DNA of 13,764 nucleotides. It comes from JBIIUJ01 sp044340025. Lineage in GTDB: Bacteria; Pseudomonadota; Alphaproteobacteria; Caulobacterales; Aquidulcibacteraceae. The stretch spans positions 1-13,764 of the forward strand of contig JBIIUJ010000067.1 of the NCBI GenBank assembly GCA_044340025.1. The letters run 5' to 3'. The translations under genes were made by a program, and so were the position numbers. Under the pieces are notes generated by a model. That model had not been told where the DNA came from. It worked only from the letters and a program-made list of their open reading frames with translations, and searched no databases. The number at the start of each line of letters is the position of its first letter. The first letter of the stretch is position 1. Below are positions 1 to 7,129 of this stretch, piece by piece.

Positions 1-1342
1 GCGCGAACGCCAGCACCGTGACCATCACCGAGGCCATCAGCGGCTTGAGCACCATCTGGGTGGAAAGGATCGCGGCGTCCACGCCGCGTTCGCCCTTCTC
101 GATCCGCTCGTAGATCGCTTCGCCCACGATGATGGCGTCGTCGACCATGATGCCGAGCACAAGCAGGAAGCCGAACACCGTGAGGAAGTTCAGCGACACG
201 TCCACATAGGGCAGGATGATGAAACTGCCGGCGAAGGCCGTCATCACCCCCAGCGTCGACCAGAACGCCACCACCGGATGCAGCGTCAGCAACAGCAGGA
301 TGAAGATCAGGATGAAACCGGTGATCGCATTCTGAAACAGGATGTCCAGGAGGGCGCGATAGTCGGTGCTTTCGTCATAGACGATCGACATCTGGAGATC
401 GCCGGGCAGGCGATTGCCTTCGTTCATCTCCTTGATGAACTTCTGGACGCTGTCTGACGCCTGGAACAGGTTGAACCGTTCGGCGGTCAGAACGGTCACC
501 ATGATCGCCGGCTCGCCGTTCTGGCGGCTCTGGGCCTGCTGGTCGACAAAGCCGTCCACCACCCGCGCCACATCGCCCACCCGCACCACGCCGCCGTCGG
601 CCGATTGGCGCACCACGATGTCTTCAAAGGCCCGCTGGTTTTCCGCCAGGTTCTTGGCGCGCAGCTGATAGGAGCCGGAGGCGGTCTTCACCGTCCCGCC
701 GGAGAGGTCTACCGAGGCGCCGCGAACGGCCTCGGCCACCTCGTCGAACGTCAGGCCGAACCGGCGCATCGCCTCTTCGGACAGTTCGATCGAGACTTCC
801 TGCGGCAGCTTGCCCGCCACGATGACGAGGTTGACGCCCGGCTGCTTGGCCAGCTCGTCGCGGACGAGTTCCCCGGCTTCCTGAAGCTGTCGCTCGGTGG
901 CGTTGGGGCCGTGGATGGCGGTCAGGATTGACCAGTTGCGGAAGATGTCGCGCCGGACCTGCAAAGGCTCCAGATCGCGCGGGAGGCCCGAGATGGCGTT
1001 TACAGCATTGCGCGTCTCGTCGAGCATCTGCTCGATGTCGCGGCTGGGCCGCGCCCGCAGAACCACCCAGCCAAAGCCCTCGCCCGCCTGCGAGCGCACG
1101 CGCTGCACCCCGTCGATGCCGACCACGGCTTCCTCGATCCGGGTAATGATCTGGCGTTCGATGTCTTCCGGGTTGGCGCCGGGCCAGACCGCTTCGATGC
1201 GGATCTGCTGCGCCGCCTCGCCGGGGAAGAACTCCTTGTCCATCTGGTTGTAGGAAAACCAGCCGAAGATCGCGCAGGCGATCATCAGGAGATTGCCGGC
1301 GACAGGGTTCTTTCCCCACCAGGCCACAAGACCCTTCATCAT
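1..1342 (-). CDS. RND-family multidrug/solute efflux pump, inner-membrane permease (N-terminal part, runs off left edge)
   Basis: This is the N-terminal 447 codons of an AcrB/HAE1-type RND permease, a proton-driven pump that usually has about 1,000 residues or more. The gene continues beyond base 1. It opens MMKGLVAWWGKNPVAGNLLM, with TM1 close to the N-terminus. A periplasmic porter segment follows (motifs such as EFFPGEA and WPGANPEDIE), then TM helices from about residue 340. TM4 carries the acidic pair D401-D402 in GIMVDDAIIVGE, which matches the proton-relay Asp pair of AcrB, so the pump appears proton-competent as far as can be seen. The ATG at 1342 follows AGGAGGG at 1351-1357 with an 8-nt spacer, and lies 4 nt after the adaptor stop, so the genes are translationally close or coupled. 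An ATG at 1339 is an equal alternative. It is the third gene of the operon. The substrate cannot be inferred. Confidence 0.95.
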   Translation of the reverse strand, partial: MMKGLVAWWGKNPVAGNLLMIACAIFGWFSYNQMDKEFFPGEAAQQIRIEAVWPGANPEDIERQIITRIEEAVVGIDGVQRVRSQAGEGFGWVVLRARPSRDIEQMLDETRNAVNAISGLPRDLEPLQVRRDIFRNWSILTAIHGPNATERQLQEAGELVRDELAKQPGVNLVIVAGKLPQEVSIELSEEAMRRFGLTFDEVAEAVRGASVDLSGGTVKTASGSYQLRAKNLAENQRAFEDIVVRQSADGGVVRVGDVARVVDGFVDQQAQSRQNGEPAIMVTVLTAERFNLFQASDSVQKFIKEMNEGNRLPGDLQMSIVYDESTDYRALLDILFQNAITGFILIFILLLLTLHPVVAFWSTLGVMTAFAGSFIILPYVDVSLNFLTVFGFLLVLGIMVDDAIIVGEAIYERIEKGERGVDAAILSTQMVLKPLMASVMVTVLAFA

Positions 1343-1346
1343 CGCC

Positions 1347-2609
1347 TCAGCCCTCCTGCTTTGCGGCTGCGGGTTGCGCGGCCGGCGGGGTCGCCTTCGG
1401 CGCAGCGCGCACCGCAGGCGCGTTCGTCACGCGGACCTTGAGCCCCTCCGAGGGGGCGCCAAGCGCGGAGATCACCACCCGCTCGCCGGGGGCGACGCCA
1501 GCGCGCAACCATGCGCCGTCCGGACCGGAGCGTGCGCGCGTGACCTTGCGAAGGTCCAGCGTGTCATCGGCGCGCACCACCAGCACTTCGTCTTCCTTGC
1601 GCAGCGCTGCGCGCGGCACCCGCACCAACGCTTCAGTGCGCGCGCCTTCGATTGTGGCGGTCACAAACAGACCGGGCGCCAAAGGGGCGTCCTGAGAAGC
1701 GCCAAACGGGTTGGCGACGGTCACAATGCCCAGAACGCTGCGGGTCTGTGCGTCCACCACGGGCTCGATCCGCACCAGGCGGCCGGTCCAGCGGCGCGGC
1801 GCGCCGGCCACGACTGCGGCGAGGCTCACCTGCGGCCCCTCGCCATTGAACCCCGGCTTCAGGCCAAGCGCGGCGAGATCGGCGTCCGACAAGGGAATGC
1901 GCGCTTCCATCACGTCGGTCGCAAATGCCCGGGCTACGGGCGCGCCCGGGCTGACGAACTGACCGACGTCGGCGCGCTTTTCACGCACGCGGCCGGAAAA
2001 CGGTGCGCGAATGACGGTTCGGGCCAGATCGACTTCGGCCTGATTGACCTGCGCCTGCGCGGCGGCCAGCGCGGCGCGCGCTTCGGCCAGCTGAGGCTCG
2101 CGCAAGGTGAGCGACGAGGCGGGCTTGCCGGCGCCGAGCTCTGCCCAATCCTGCTGGGCGAGCTGGGATTCGGCTTCCTCGCGTGCGATGCGCTCGCGGG
2201 CCTGGGCCACCTGAGCGCGCGCGCGCACCACCGCCAGCTCCGCATCGCGCGCGTCGATCCGGGCGAGCGGCTGGCCGGCGCTGAAGGCGCCGCCGGCGGC
2301 AAGAGCAGGGCTCACCCATACGAGGCGACCAGAGCCTTCAGCGGCGATGTCGACCTCCGTTTTCGGATGGACCGACCCCTGGGCCGACACCGAAAGCCGC
2401 AGCGTCTCGGGCGTCGCCTGGGCCACCTGAACGGCGGGCGGACGCGGGGCCTCATCGCGCTTTTCCGGCTCCGGGCGGGTGGCGACCATGGCAGCAATGC
2501 TCGCTGCGCCTACGCCGAGCACCACAAGCGGCGACAGCGCGACGAGCCAGCGCCGCCAGGCAGGCTTGGGCGCAGTCGAAGACGGGGAGGAGGAGAGGGA
2601 AGCGTCCAT
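1347..2609 (-). CDS. RND efflux periplasmic adaptor (membrane fusion protein, HlyD/AcrA-type)
   Basis: This 420-residue protein should bridge the RND pump and the outer-membrane channel in the periplasm. An N-terminal hydrophobic segment at about 22-43 follows a short cytoplasmic stretch ending in WRR. It looks like a signal anchor, because no lipobox Cys is visible. The lipoyl half-motifs lie at about 83-122 and 197-228 (IRAPFSGRVREKRADVGQFV) and flank an Ala/Glu/Gln-rich alpha-hairpin at about 124-196. Beta-barrel and membrane-proximal domains follow to about residue 395 (APGLFVTATIEG, VPRAAL, GVAPGERVVISALGAPSEGLKV). The tail is Ala/Pro/Lys-rich and probably disordered. It starts 11 nt after the channel gene stop with no strong Shine-Dalgarno, which suggests coupled translation. 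The family call is secure; the transported substrate is unknown. Confidence 0.95.
   Translation of the reverse strand: MDASLSSSPSSTAPKPAWRRWLVALSPLVVLGVGAASIAAMVATRPEPEKRDEAPRPPAVQVAQATPETLRLSVSAQGSVHPKTEVDIAAEGSGRLVWVSPALAAGGAFSAGQPLARIDARDAELAVVRARAQVAQARERIAREEAESQLAQQDWAELGAGKPASSLTLREPQLAEARAALAAAQAQVNQAEVDLARTVIRAPFSGRVREKRADVGQFVSPGAPVARAFATDVMEARIPLSDADLAALGLKPGFNGEGPQVSLAAVVAGAPRRWTGRLVRIEPVVDAQTRSVLGIVTVANPFGASQDAPLAPGLFVTATIEGARTEALVRVPRAALRKEDEVLVVRADDTLDLRKVTRARSGPDGAWLRAGVAPGERVVISALGAPSEGLKVRVTNAPAVRAAPKATPPAAQPAAAKQEG
1351..1357 (-). promoter_or_regulatory. Ribosome binding site of the RND permease inside the end of the adaptor gene
   Basis: On the minus strand AGGAGGG lies 8 nt before the permease ATG at 1342, within the last codons of the upstream adaptor gene. 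It is the best Shine-Dalgarno sequence of the three efflux genes and fixes the permease start. Confidence 0.75.
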
Positions 2610-2620
2610 GGCGATGTCCG

Positions 2621-4054
2621 TCAGCCGGCAGGCGTGGAAGAAGAAACAGACTGGCCCGAGGCGATAAAGCCGCCGCCCAGTGCAAGGTGAAGTCTGATGC
2701 GCGCGCGGGCGCGATCGGCCTGAAGCGCGATCAGCTGGCTCTCAGCGTCGATCCGGCGCGATTGCGCGTCGAGCAGATTGAAGATGGAGGCGAGCCCCTC
2801 GGCATAACGCTGCTGCACGCGCTCCTCGGCCTTGCGGGTCTGGGCGAGCGCGTCGGCCACAAACACCTCCCGCCGGGCGAGTTCGGCATCCGCGGCCAGC
2901 GCATCTTCAGCCTCGCGCCAAGCGGTGAGCAGGCTGGAGGCGTAAAGGGCGGCGGCTTCGCGCTGGGCGGCGTCGGCCTCGGCCCGATCAGCCGCCAGCG
3001 CTCCGCCCCGAAACAGCGGCGCCGCCAGGCCCGCCACCAGCCGCGACACCACGGTCTGGGGGTCGAACGCGTCGGCCAGATCTTCCCCGCCAGATGTCAA
3101 GGATCCGCTCAGACGAAGACTGGGGAGGCTTGCCTTGCGCGCTGCTTCCAACTGGAAGCCTGCAGCTGCGAGCCGCCGCTCGGCGGCTGCAATGTCGGGT
3201 CGGCGCAGCAAAAGATCGCCCGGCGCGCCGACCGCGGGCAGGGGCTGGGGCGCGGGAATTGCGGCCTGGCCGCCAGCGGTTGCAGTGGGATAGCGCCCGA
3301 GCAGGATTTCCAGCCGTCGCGCGGCGTCATCGATGCTGCGGTTGCGCGCCTCGGCGGTGGCGCGCGCGTTGGCGCTGGTGGAGCGCGCAAGGCGGACATC
3401 CGTCGCCTCGACCAGCCCGGCCGAGTAGCGCCGCTCCACAATCCGCTGCGAGGCTTCGCGTCGGGCCGTCTCGTCGGCCGAGAGCGCCGCCAGACGGCGC
3501 GCTTCAGCCAGATCGACCCAGCTTTCCGCCGTGCGCGCCGCAATCGACAAGCGCGCCGCGGCGACATCGGCGGCGGCGGCTGCTGCTGCGGCCTGCGCGG
3601 CATTGGTCTGGTCGCGCAGGCGGCCCCAGAGGTCGGCCTCCCAGGCGGCGTCGATCCCAAGGCCCAGGCTGGAGGTGGTGTCTGCGCCGCCTGGCGCTGT
3701 CTCGGCGCTGCGCGTCGTGCTGGCCGAGCCCGAAACGTCCAGGCTTGCCTGCCGTTGGGCGCGGCTGCGTCGCGCCCGGGCTTCGGCCTGGTCGAGGCGA
3801 GCGGCCGCCGCTGCAAGGTCGGTGTTGTGGGCGAGCGCCTCCTCCACAACCGCAACCAGCCCAGGGTCTGCGAAGTCACGCGACCAATCCACGCCGGCAT
3901 AAGGGCCGGCCGGCGGCTGCGCGGCAGCAAAGGCGGGTGCGGCCGAAGCCGCCATCGCCGGCGGCGCGGCGCTGGCGGCAGGCGAGCGGGCCGGCGAGGT
4001 TGCGCAAGCAGACAGCGTGGCGGCGGCAGCCAGAAGCAGGACTTTGGATCGCAT
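2621..4054 (-). CDS. Outer-membrane efflux channel lipoprotein (TolC/NodT family)
   Basis: This 477-residue outer-membrane factor is the exit duct of the tripartite RND system. A lipoprotein signal peptide ends in LSAC, with the lipidated Cys at residue 17. An Ala/Pro-rich linker follows to about residue 50. Two OEP repeats come next, rich in Ala-heavy coiled-coil helices. Typical NodT-type motifs are visible: LWGRLRDQTNAAQA in the first repeat, and LLLRRPDIAAAERRL and LAAPLFRGGALAADRAEADA in the second. The length matches NodT/OprM proteins of about 450-490 residues. An Ala run after NAAQ (around 3560-3600) is low complexity but in frame. It is the first gene of the efflux operon, with its ATG at 4054 and only a poor Shine-Dalgarno. 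A TTGACG at 4084-4089 on the minus strand could be a -35 element, but its partner -10 is weak. Confidence 0.95.
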   Translation of the reverse strand: MRSKVLLLAAAATLSACATSPARSPAASAAPPAMAASAAPAFAAAQPPAGPYAGVDWSRDFADPGLVAVVEEALAHNTDLAAAAARLDQAEARARRSRAQRQASLDVSGSASTTRSAETAPGGADTTSSLGLGIDAAWEADLWGRLRDQTNAAQAAAAAAAADVAAARLSIAARTAESWVDLAEARRLAALSADETARREASQRIVERRYSAGLVEATDVRLARSTSANARATAEARNRSIDDAARRLEILLGRYPTATAGGQAAIPAPQPLPAVGAPGDLLLRRPDIAAAERRLAAAGFQLEAARKASLPSLRLSGSLTSGGEDLADAFDPQTVVSRLVAGLAAPLFRGGALAADRAEADAAQREAAALYASSLLTAWREAEDALAADAELARREVFVADALAQTRKAEERVQQRYAEGLASIFNLLDAQSRRIDAESQLIALQADRARARIRLHLALGGGFIASGQSVSSSTPAG

Positions 4055-4150
4055 GGCTGCCGCTTAGGCTCAGTTTTCTCGTTCGTCAATGAAGAAATAT
4101 CGAAAAACAATATGGATTGCCTGAAATTCATGATGCGGCAGAGCGCCCCA

Positions 4151-4168
4151 GCGTCATCACTCTGTCGC
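4151..4168 (+). promoter_or_regulatory. Possible weak Pho box upstream of phoR
   Basis: GCGTCAT-CACT-CTGTCGC forms two 7-bp half-sites with an 11-bp period. Each matches 5 of 7 positions of the PhoB half-site consensus CTGTCAT. A site here would let PhoB feed back on phoR. The match is much weaker than the site before pstC. The distance to the -10 candidate is 22 nt rather than the usual 10 or so, so this call is tentative. Confidence 0.35.
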
Positions 4169-4196
4169 TGACTCACGCGAGCTTGTGGCATAGACT
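4168..4196 (+). promoter_or_regulatory. Candidate sigma70-type promoter of phoR
   Basis: A -35-like CTGACT (4168-4173) and a -10-like TAGACT (4191-4196) are separated by 17 nt, each matching 4 of 6 consensus bases. Transcription would start near 4203. That leaves about 17 nt of leader before the GTG start at 4220 and makes the upstream in-frame TTG at 4202 an unlikely start. Confidence 0.4.
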
Positions 4197-4207
4197 CCCC
4201 CTTGCGT

Positions 4208-4213
4208 CCGGAG
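4208..4213 (+). promoter_or_regulatory. Ribosome binding site deciding the phoR GTG start
   Basis: CCGGAG lies 6 nt before GTG 4220. No comparable sequence precedes the alternative TTG at 4202. Confidence 0.6.
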
Positions 4214-4219
4214 CTGCCC

Positions 4220-5608
4220 GTGTCTTCCACCGACCCCGCCTCGTTGGCGCCGCCAGACCAGACCGCCCGCCTTCTGGCGCTGGCGGGTGTTGGCGCTGCT
4301 GCCTGCGTGGGCGTGGCGTTGGCGGGCGATCAGCTGGCGCTGGGTGTTGCGGGCGCGGGCGTGATGATTGGCGCAGCTCTGCTCCTGCGTCTGGCCGCCC
4401 CAGCTTCGGCTTCCAAGGCGGCCGCAGTCGCCGCTGTCAGCGATCGCTCGGATGAAGCAGCGCTGCTGGCCCCTATTCGCGCTCTTCTGGCCGCCGCCCC
4501 GGACCCCTGCGTTCTGGTCGACGCGCAGGGCAGGATCGCCGCCGCCAACCCGCTGGCGCGCGAGCGGCTGGCGATCGTGCGGGACAATCTGCGGTTCGAT
4601 GCGCAAGTGCGTCGCCCGGAATTGATCGAGGCGGTCAGCGCCGCAATCAGTCAGAAGCGCTCCGGCGATTTTTCCTTCACAACCATGGTTCCAGTAGAGC
4701 GCCACGAGCGCGCGATCGTTTCGCCGGTGGAGATCGAGGGGCGGGGCTTCGCCTTTCTGGTGATCCATGACGACACCGACCTGAAAAGGGCCGAGCGCAC
4801 CCGCGCAGACTTCATCGCCAACGCCAGCCACGAGCTGCGCACTCCGCTCGCCTCGCTTTCGGGGTTCATCGAGACGCTGCGCGGTCCCGCACGCGATGAC
4901 GAGGCCGCGCGCGACCGCTTTCTCGATATCATGTCGGGGCAGGCCGATCGGATGGGCCGGCTGATCAACGACCTTCTGTCGCTGTCGCGCGTCGAGCTCA
5001 ACGAGCACGTGCCCCCGACCGGTCGGGCCGATCTGGCGGCGGTGGCGCGCGAGGTGGCCGATGCGATGGGCCCTGTGGCGCGCGGGCGCGGCGTGCGGCT
5101 GCGCGTGGAGGCCCCGGCAGACGCAGTCTGGGTGACAGGCGACTGGGACGAGCTGATCCAGGTCGCGCAAAACCTGATCGACAACGCCATCAAGCACACC
5201 GCCGAGGACAGCATGGTGGTGATCGCGGTGGAGGCCGGCATCGACCGAGAGGCCCTGGCGCGCGACAGCGCGCGCGTTTGGCCGGAGGGCGCGCGCATGA
5301 GCATGCTGACCCCGGCGGCCGACTTCAGCCGGCGGTTCGCCATGCTTCGGGTGCGCGATGAAGGCGACGGCATCGACCGTCGCCACCTGCCACGCCTGGC
5401 CGAGCGCTTCTATCGCGTGGACGAGGCGCGTTCGAGCGCCAAGGGCGGCACAGGCCTTGGACTGGCCATCGTGAAGCACATCATCAACCGCCATGGCGGC
5501 GGCTTCGCGGTGGAGAGCGCGGTTGGCGCCGGTGCAGCCTTCAGCGCTTTTTTTCCTCAGCCGGCTGACATTTTCGTGGCAAGGCCCCAGGGCGAGGTTG
5601 CAGCCTGA
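4220..5608 (+). CDS. phoR: Phosphate regulon sensor histidine kinase PhoR
   Basis: This 462-residue inner-membrane kinase autophosphorylates and passes phosphate to PhoB under phosphate limitation. Two TM helices (about 17-35 and 39-57) are separated by only a few residues, so there is essentially no periplasmic sensor loop. A PAS domain follows (about 85-190, with PDPCVLVDAQGRIAAAN). The HisKA H-box is FIANASHELRTPLASL, with phospho-acceptor His204. The HATPase domain has an N-box (NLIDNAIKHT, N318/N322), G1 (DEGDGID, from D380), an F-box (ERFYRVD) and G2 (GGTGLGLAI, 409-417). The N-box to G1 spacing of about 58 residues is long. I chose GTG 4220 because CCGGAG (4208-4213) lies 6 nt before it; TTG 4202 would add 6 residues with no Shine-Dalgarno. 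Its position ahead of pstC and phoB supports PhoR over other kinases. Confidence 0.95.
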   Translation: MSSTDPASLAPPDQTARLLALAGVGAAACVGVALAGDQLALGVAGAGVMIGAALLLRLAAPASASKAAAVAAVSDRSDEAALLAPIRALLAAAPDPCVLVDAQGRIAAANPLARERLAIVRDNLRFDAQVRRPELIEAVSAAISQKRSGDFSFTTMVPVERHERAIVSPVEIEGRGFAFLVIHDDTDLKRAERTRADFIANASHELRTPLASLSGFIETLRGPARDDEAARDRFLDIMSGQADRMGRLINDLLSLSRVELNEHVPPTGRADLAAVAREVADAMGPVARGRGVRLRVEAPADAVWVTGDWDELIQVAQNLIDNAIKHTAEDSMVVIAVEAGIDREALARDSARVWPEGARMSMLTPAADFSRRFAMLRVRDEGDGIDRRHLPRLAERFYRVDEARSSAKGGTGLGLAIVKHIINRHGGGFAVESAVGAGAAFSAFFPQPADIFVARPQGEVAA

Positions 5609-5616
5609 ACGGCTGC

Positions 5617-5634
5617 CCGTCATCCTGCTGTCAT
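5617..5634 (+). promoter_or_regulatory. Pho box (PhoB operator) upstream of pstC
   Basis: CCGTCATCCTGCTGTCAT consists of two direct 7-bp half-sites, CCGTCAT and CTGTCAT, separated by 4 bp (11-bp period). They match the PhoB consensus CTGTCAT at 6 of 7 and 7 of 7 positions. The site starts 8 nt after the phoR stop codon. Its end lies 10 nt before a -10-like TAGAGG, which is the spacing seen at PhoB-activated promoters where the Pho box replaces the -35 element. A third, poor half-site (CGTTCGT, 5639-5645, 4 of 7) continues the 11-bp period. Confidence 0.85.
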
Positions 5635-5644
5635 CAACCGTTCG

Positions 5645-5650
5645 TAGAGG
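5645..5650 (+). promoter_or_regulatory. -10-like element of the PhoB-activated pstC promoter
   Basis: TAGAGG begins 10 nt after the end of the Pho box, and there is no separate -35 element. Transcription would start around 5657. The hexamer match is only 3 of 6, so the call rests on its spacing from the Pho box. Confidence 0.5.
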
Positions 5651-5725
5651 CACCAAAGCCGGGCAGGGCGCGTCCGGGGCTGAATGCCGACGCGACTTTC
5701 CCGTTTTGGTTTGGATCAGGCGAAC

Positions 5726-7129
5726 ATGGTCGAAGCGGCGTCCGCAGCGCCAGTGGTCTGGTTTCTGACGCTGGCGATCATGCTGGCCGCCGGGGCGGCG
5801 TTTGCTACGGGGCGCGCTCAGGCCGCCGCCCTTGCGCGTGGCCAGACCCGTGCTCTCCACTCCTTGCCCGACTATCACGGGTGGCATGCAGCGCTTCTGA
5901 CGGCCGCGCCCGCTCTGGCGGTTCTGGTCCTGTTTGCCGGTTTCGGAGAACGGCTGGCTGTGTCCATGCTCGAGCCGTCCCTGCCGGCGGCGGTGCAGGC
6001 GCTGCCGAAGGAGCGCTATGATCTGTTCCTGATCGATGCGGTGAAGATTGCGCGCGGGGAACTGCCGAGCGAGACCAGCGCAGCGCACGCCCAGGCCGCA
6101 GCAGCCTTCGCCCGCATCGACGCGCTCCTGCGCGGCGGGCTGGCTGTCCTGATCGCGGCGTTGGCGGCCGGCGGCTTCCTGCTGGCGCGCGCCCGGGTGC
6201 GGCCGGAGTTTCGCGCCCGCAATGCGGTCGAGACGGCAGTCATGACGGCCATGGTGATCAGCGCCGGCGTGGCGGTGCTCACCACCGCCGGGATCGTGCT
6301 GAGCCTGCTGTTCGAGACGCTTCGCTTTTTCGGCACGGTTTCGCCGGTGGATTTCCTGTTCGGGCTGCACTGGAGCCCGCAGATCGCCATCCGCGCCGAT
6401 CAGGTCGGTTCCTCCGGCGCGTTTGGCGCTGTGCCGCTGTTTGTCGGCACGTTCCTGATCATGGTGATCGCCATAGCGGTCGCAGCGCCCATCGGTCTTG
6501 GTTCGGCGGTCTATCTCAGCGAATATGCGAGCCCGGCCACGCGCCGCTGGGTCAAGCCGATCCTCGAGATTCTCGCGGGCGTGCCCACTGTCGTTTATGG
6601 CGTGTTCGCGCTTCTCACGGTGGCGCCCGCCGTGCGCGAGGTTGGCCGCTGGGTGGGTCTCGATGTGCCCGCCCAAAGCGCGCTCGCCGCCGGGCTGGTC
6701 ATGGGGATCATGATCATCCCCTTCATTTCGTCGCTCTCCGATGATGTGATCAACGCCGTGCCGCAGGCGCTGCGCGACGGCTCCTATGCGATGGGCGCCA
6801 CGAAGTCGGAGACGATCCGCAACGTGATTTTCCCGGCCGCGCTGCCGGGCATCATCGGGTCGCTGCTGCTGGCGGTCAGTCGGGCGCTTGGCGAGACCAT
6901 GATCGTCACCATGGCGGCCGGCCAGGCGGCAAACCTGTCGATCAATCCGCTGGAGACGGTCACCACCGTGACGGTCCAGATCGTGATGCTTCTGACCGGC
7001 GACCAGGAGTTCGACAGCCCCAAGACGATGTCGGCCTTCGCGCTTGGCTTTGTGCTGTTTGTGGTGACGCTGGTGCTCAACATCATCGCCCTGCGCGTCG
7101 TCCAGCGATACCGGGAAAAGTATGACTGA
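5726..7129 (+). CDS. pstC: Phosphate ABC transporter permease PstC
   Basis: This inner-membrane permease subunit of the high-affinity phosphate importer has 467 residues, against about 300-320 for E. coli PstC. The excess is an N-terminal region (1-165, DUF3708-like) with TM segments at about 11-28, 54-72 and 134-153 and a soluble stretch at about 75-130. The ABC permease domain follows with TM helices to about 456. The coupling (EAA) loop for PstB is SYAMGATKSETIRNVIFPAA (353-372). GVPTVVYGVFAL and SRALGETMIV are typical PstC motifs. I chose ATG 5726, at the edge of the first TM helix. An in-frame ATG at 5684 would add 14 residues, but 6 of those 13 new codons end in A or T, unlike this GC3-rich gene. 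It overlaps pstA by 8 nt and is the first gene after the Pho box. Confidence 0.96.
   Translation: MVEAASAAPVVWFLTLAIMLAAGAAFATGRAQAAALARGQTRALHSLPDYHGWHAALLTAAPALAVLVLFAGFGERLAVSMLEPSLPAAVQALPKERYDLFLIDAVKIARGELPSETSAAHAQAAAAFARIDALLRGGLAVLIAALAAGGFLLARARVRPEFRARNAVETAVMTAMVISAGVAVLTTAGIVLSLLFETLRFFGTVSPVDFLFGLHWSPQIAIRADQVGSSGAFGAVPLFVGTFLIMVIAIAVAAPIGLGSAVYLSEYASPATRRWVKPILEILAGVPTVVYGVFALLTVAPAVREVGRWVGLDVPAQSALAAGLVMGIMIIPFISSLSDDVINAVPQALRDGSYAMGATKSETIRNVIFPAALPGIIGSLLLAVSRALGETMIVTMAAGQAANLSINPLETVTTVTVQIVMLLTGDQEFDSPKTMSAFALGFVLFVVTLVLNIIALRVVQRYREKYD

Larger units (their letters stand above)
4055..4219. promoter_or_regulatory. Divergent intergenic region between the efflux operon and phoR
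   Basis: This 165-nt gap is the only sizeable non-coding stretch and is clearly AT-richer than its surroundings, especially 4070-4130. It must hold promoters for both directions. On the efflux side a TTGACG (4084-4089, minus strand) is the best -35 candidate, but the hexamer 17 nt further on (TAAGCG, 4061-4066) is a poor -10. On the phoR side a better promoter and a Pho-box-like repeat lie at 4151-4196 and are listed separately. I see no convincing palindromic operator for a TetR- or MarR-type efflux repressor, and no such repressor gene lies next to the operon within the window. Confidence 0.6.

Noticed and set aside
3560..3600. GC-rich trinucleotide-like run (gcggcggcggctgctgctg)
   Set aside because: It encodes an in-frame Ala run within a coiled-coil segment of the efflux channel and is normal low complexity for this gene, not a separate repeat element.
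4055..4130. Possible palindromic repressor operator (AATAT/ATAT repeats) in the AT-rich intergenic region
   Set aside because: The repeats are short and explained by AT-richness. There are no long symmetric arms, and no neighbouring repressor gene supports an operator.
1293..4171. Two long plus-strand open frames (465 and 494 codons) opposite the efflux adaptor and channel
   Set aside because: They mirror the adaptor and channel genes, have Arg/Gly-rich low-information translations and carry no family motifs.
5684..5725. Upstream ATG start for pstC
   Set aside because: The 14 added residues have A/T-ending codons unlike the rest of the gene, and ATG 5726 lies at the edge of the first TM helix. 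It is not excluded.
4157..6676. An 839-codon open frame on the minus strand across phoR and pstC
   Set aside because: It is antisense to two clearly conserved genes. It is rich in His/Arg/Gln/Gly with no recognisable domain, as expected of a stop-poor shadow frame in high-GC DNA.
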